Notes under the pieces: model-generated
What the model was told of the DNA's origin: nothing
What the model saw: the letters and a program-made list of their open reading frames with translations, nothing else
The model's database searches: none
From: Ulvibacterium sp965248315
GTDB lineage: Bacteria > Bacteroidota > Bacteroidia > Flavobacteriales > Flavobacteriaceae
Assembly: GCF_965248315.1 (NCBI RefSeq)
Contig: NZ_CBDFIX010000002.1
Coordinates: 744,001 to 808,000 of the forward strand
Direction: 5' to 3'
DNA length: 64,000 nucleotides
Shown here: piece after piece, positions 63,201 through 64,000 of the stretch
How positions within the stretch are numbered: position 1 is the first letter of the stretch
How the letters are laid out: every line of letters begins with the position of its first letter
Translations under genes and position numbers: made by a program

Positions 63201-64000
63201 CCATCCGTTCCACCAAAGCAGCTAATGGCCGTTGGTGTGGCGGTAATGTTCATGGCCGGATCTTGTACAATGGTCAAGGGGTACGTGGCCGAACAATATC
63301 CAGGATTCCCGTTATTGTCCCTCACATAAATGTCATAAGCACCAGCTGTTGTGACCGTAACCGGATTGGTCGAACCAAAATCACCATCGTTAACGGCAGT
63401 TCCATTGGTAACCACAGCATAAACGTAATTGGTATCCCCTCCACTGGCGGAAATAGTAATATCGGTATCCGTTCCACAGGCCGTGATATTTGGAGCGGAT
63501 GCGGTAACGGTTAATTGAGGGTCTATGGTAATATTTTGTTGTACCCCGGCACAACCAAAGCCGTCTTGTACATCCACGGTATAGGTTCCATTGGCCAGGT
63601 TTTGGAAAGTATAGGAAGTTGCTGTCGTTGGCGAAGGAGTTAACCAGGGCCCACTGTTGATGCTAAACTGATAATCGCCATTTCCATCGGTAACATCCAC
63701 TTGAATGGTGGCATCATTGCTTCCAGAGTAGCAAGCTGTTGGGGTAAGGTTGAACACTACATTGTTAGTGGCCGCAACGGTTAGGGCAGTATCAATGGCA
63801 TCCTCGCAGTTGTTGGTATCCCTTACACGAACAATATAATCTCCTGCAGAAAGACCGGAAAAAACAGTATTGGCACCATTTGTAGCAAAATCAAAGGCCC
63901 CGATTACTGAACCACCTGTATCCTCCAATTGATATACATAGTTAGGTGTTCCCCCGGATGCATTGGCCGTAATAGTAGCCCCACCGTTTGTACAGGTCAG
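54284..64000 (-). CDS. Giant SprB-repeat cell-surface adhesin with type-B T9SS domain (partial)
   Basis: The 3' part of a very long gene that is open across 9.7 kb to the right edge, 3,238 codons plus stop; the start and signal peptide are outside. It is built of tandem SprB-like immunoglobulin-type repeats of about 80-90 residues, each with a Gly-rich TASGGTPNYVYQL-type strand, FSGL.aG.Y.v.VrDtNnC and a conserved Cys. The last 85 or so residues match a gliding-motility-associated, type-B CTD: IPNFFTPDGDGLNDFWTP, FDRYGREVY, PWDGIYQQSELPTGDYWYVI and a final FIGHFTLYR. It would be exported by the type IX system and moved or displayed on the surface for adhesion or gliding. Two super-repeats of 590 and 631 residues are seen inside. 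The PorP/SprF gene follows in the same operon. Confidence 0.93.
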   Translation of the reverse strand: MTCTNGGATITANASGGTPNYVYQLEDTGGSVIGAFDFATNGANTVFSGLSAGDYIVRVRDTNNCEDAIDTALTVAATNNVVFNLTPTACYSGSNDATIQVDVTDGNGDYQFSINSGPWLTPSPTTATSYTFQNLANGTYTVDVQDGFGCAGVQQNITIDPQLTVTASAPNITACGTDTDITISASGGDTNYVYAVVTNGTAVNDGDFGSTNPVTVTTAGAYDIYVRDNNGNPGYCSATYPLTIVQDPAMNITATPTAISCFGGTDGAISIVVNSGGSAPFTYSIDGGTNYVIGNSFPNLAAGTYPVRVRDSNGCETPVINTGVTEPAQLAGEAAITQVFTCAQLGHITVGSVTATSGGSGDYQYSINGGAWTPSTTGGHTFTDLTDGTYSIRIRDANAIPCEITLPDVTIDPLPIEPVLSTSISYNCDGSGNITITPFDAAYTYILDGVLPGQTGAGSNVFNNVAVGSHTITVDYGSSCSVDATVIVADGNAFEASIIAFDNLGCNLDASGTITLSANNFGAGGYEYSLNGGAFVGPFTADEQITGLTAQAYAIVVRDVDNPIAGCTVNLSQTLTEPAPIVASASITEPLTCANGGATITASALGGTPTYVYQLEDNGGVVIGSFDFATNGANTVFSGLAAGNYIIRARDTNNCEDAINTALTVVGTTPVTFNLTPTPCYLGDNNATIQVDITAGNGNYELSINGGPWIAPPSVNATTHLFENLTNGSYTINVRDAYGCIGTPQNLTINPVINATVDVVDISSCSNGIITVNASGGDGNLVYAFVSNGTPVASGDFGPGNTYTVTTGNDGMYDVYVWDNNAANPHCEFLETVTVDPAVPLTFTATPTDPECHDGTGSIAVSITSGEGSYTIEIIDLDNGGASNQTNTNVVTTNQTYFNLAPGDYTINVTDANGCLVADTPISINNPDELTATVQGIVPGNCTGNINDFGIEFSGYPTTLGTIQFSADGGTSWPADNSVPGTSDQITGFNPGDTVFPSLRTIDGSSNTVCQTDLPPFIIPYPLDDLDINVIPIVIDCNTLEVAVQGTAGLPGYEYAYSEDPANFDPTTAVWQPGGTLDTSNNPVPAGHGRYTWTGLIPGRTYVFYVRDSSGPPACVRQSSVNVNVEAPPPVQIDASVTPTCNGQTNGQITFTVTETNPGELGGSFNWELFRVGTPAHTSVATGSEPTFTTGDSFTAPSTAILAPGEYFVEITGPAPNNCVIGSENVLVEELDPITGTPNVLTDITCANPGLVEIQSVFGGGGTYTYTLTSTNFVSDIITTDNPVEVPISNLVDATATPFNVDVSVADQYGCSNALGTVSMTISQNPSITSITTSNCTIPFSVTINASGGTAPYLYSIDGGTTYVSNGGVFTNVTPGTYNVAIIDSDGCTDTDTIDVHPVLEADVDLTKLLDCTGTPDAQITIDVTSGSGSYDYEITDGGGTVVSRAALPSNPYVFNTTVPEDYVITIYDNNTSGPECSRVFPITVEPAVIPVFTETHTDVSCNGASDGTITLTETPNGINPLTYTISPVAGTFNAATQTFENLPDGTYTVTGTGTNNCPFDISGIIIGEPAPINITLDPVVEFVCATGNNPNNASIRINAVNGGSTTYVRYEFINDQGTAGTGDDVVVQDGTNTTYIETDTAGGSYIINVYDDNGCVGSTTAAIAPFVEISDPTISITQDITCNPGNDAEVTLGITLNPLAATPNLQYSVVGTDNAYSVLNQPTNVFTALGVGNYEATVTNTDTGCFVQTTFEIEDPNNFEIVPTVVDVVCFGTDGSVSFTVNDPVSPYAGGFTWQIYDSQGTATLVDDAIIVGASGTSLNVGPTTPFNIGAGEYRVEITQTTDPNCVGNELFTIAGPSATITANTDITPITCIGNDGVIEIIDVLGGWGGYSYYVGTSAPTGAGDYGVNRRFENLPPGTYEAWVLDANSCQQRVQNNIVLADPTPISASLQINQPNCTDFEGEIEIISVANGQGSNYTYQLIKNGTPTGIIQNTRVFSGLDAGSYQVQVTDQWTCTFTTTPVVLFAPIVPQATIVKTRDCSVSPEGEITITQTGGSGNFDYDVTYPDGFTTDNNTTGVFTGLNQTGDYVFTITDQTIGHACSTTITQRLEDPVLPIPAIDTFSDVTCNGADDGTISVSVIDNGVGPYVFQITALNGAPLGTPINPTTNTNFTAIFTGLPGTSAGNDYTITATAANDCSATINQSITEPDAIVVNPIVPVPYGCTTGNNTDHATLTFAGASGGSTNFVRFEFVRDGSVVQDGTNTTYTETDLAGGNYDINVYDENGCVGSTTATILPFEGISDPVVNTALDVTCNPGDDAQIEVGVTVNPGTATPNFEYTVTGINVVYNHTITSTNNPETFTGLGVGNYSVSITNLDTGCVLETVHTIEDPDIIEVIATKLTDEECLNNGVDDGSFAVAINNYTGNYDYQVFDQNDIAITGVFSTNTATPLIISNLAGGIYYVSITETDAPFCVEDSNRITITAPDAPITATVTEEASVSCSNDQGSILVDPEGGVGPYTITITSPSQTFIQSGVEAFIFDGLSAGAFNISITDTMSCLYTDTITLIQPDDINATIASTPLTCYNENTASVTASVNLRNVTPVYEHRLNRYDDLAGSNLLQTSSAQASDTFVGLSAGFYSITVTDDVDCSDETSIVEIVNPTEVEAFLIRTDPLTCATGVEFELSATGGSGTYEYSADNITFIPMGGNSINLPQSGVFGAGTYQYYVRDAINGCVSVASNEIEEDPIIPLTLMLDQSAAYINCNGESTASIYADADGGLGNYSYELYSDYNGTALNLADRIDGPRPDGEFTGLGVGTYWVNVTSGDCTAEPQQVNITEPTPLTYTENVVDVSCFGEDDGTITVTLSGGSGGYQYAISPNLNQFDTENTFTDLAPGTYTVIAQDQNGCFEQLEYVISEPTLLEVTAMATPEVCEGDMNGIIDLTIQGGTAPYSSRLSSETNFTLDQTSITGLAAGGYIIFVQDANGCEANVSITVDAGANLNATVEPVYECTGDTPNNYVNITLEDSSVLGDILYAMDSTDPLDMQLNPDFRDIPPGSHYIAIAHANGCIRTIDFEIEGFEPLTLTLEQNNINEITAIANGGLENYTFYFGDVNNGTDNTFYINRTDTYTVTVIDENGCEVAADIFMEFIDIEIPNFFTPDGDGLNDFWTPRNQEAFPQILTIIFDRYGREVYRMGLNDDPWDGIYQQSELPTGDYWYVIKLRGETDDREFIGHFTLYR
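60460..64000 (-). repeat. 590-residue super-repeat in the adhesin (1,770 bp period)
   Basis: The stretch around PLTCANGGATITASALGG at 62230 matches the stretch at the right edge (64000) with a period of exactly 1,770 bp, i.e. 590 codons. For example GTTGGTATCCCTT occurs at 62042 and 63812. Identity by eye is roughly 80% at DNA level over the compared segments; the lower limit of the copy (about 60460) is set by adding one period and is approximate. Confidence 0.6.

Noticed and set aside
54284..64000. Regular DNA repeats that could be taken for a CRISPR array.
   Set aside because: The repeats are long, degenerate, in frame and encode SprB domains; there are no short identical repeats with spacers and no cas genes.

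Overview
The window looks like a chromosomal segment of a marine member of the Flavobacteriaceae (Bacteroidota). The evidence is a PorP/SprF-like protein beside a giant SprB-repeat adhesin ending in a type IX secretion type-B sorting domain, repeated Bacteroidota-type promoters (-7 box TAnnTTTG, few Shine-Dalgarno sites), an OMP_b-brl_3-type outer-membrane receptor, DUF1080 lipoproteins, a formylglycine sulfatase and moderate-to-low GC. No strain or species can be named from the sequence alone.

Layout. (1) 1-1453: a left-edge gene, cut by the window, fuses an Mrr-like PD-(D/E)xK nuclease to a P-loop NTPase. It sits just past the 3' end of a tRNA-Met, followed by a small GIY-YIG nuclease whose upstream region is a GC-rich palindromic element. 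(2) 1499-9481: housekeeping genes (methylmalonyl-CoA epimerase, rbfA, a LolE/FtsX-type permease, dusB, lepA) with an outer-membrane receptor. (3) 9527-23060: GH140-like glycosidase, cation:proton antiporter, metallo-beta-lactamase-fold hydrolase, an overlapping S8/M1 secreted peptidase pair, an aspartoacylase-like plus GCS2-CBS fusion pair, and rnpA overlapping an S41 protease. (4) 23064-43127: a 20-kb carbohydrate island without SusC/SusD. Its core is a tight seven-gene operon (sugar isomerase, Gfo/Idh, split transketolase, zinc dehydrogenase, SMP-30 lactonase, SDR). Around it lie DUF1080 proteins, an NagX-like membrane protein, an SGNH esterase, a fructosamine-kinase-like kinase, a PQQ dehydrogenase with an internal cytochrome c domain, a sulfatase, a second Gfo/Idh, an acyl-CoA synthetase and a sodium:solute symporter with a 39-residue membrane partner. 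(5) 43178-53221: NlpC/P60 lipoprotein, a solitary cytosine-5 DNA methyltransferase, small enzymes, CDF transporter, rpiB, a 577-bp AT-rich divergent gap with DnaA-box-like repeats, RNase R, a DUF2807 protein, LysE, tRNA-Cys and folB. (6) 53310-64000: PorP/SprF-like protein and the 3' part (over 3,200 codons) of a giant SprB-like cell-surface protein running off the right edge.

How the parts fit. The sugar operon can be read as isomerisation, two-carbon cleavage by a split transketolase, and dehydrogenase plus lactonase steps; the periplasmic PQQ dehydrogenase, sulfatase and esterase could prepare substrates, and the symporter/acyl-CoA synthetase pair could handle a carboxylate. The substrate is not determined. 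The adhesin and PorP/SprF-like pair belong to the type IX secretion and gliding machinery. Less explained signals are the GIY-YIG/palindrome cassette beside the tRNA, the split-transketolase operon, the DnaA-box-like cluster before rnr and the 590-residue super-repeat in the adhesin.
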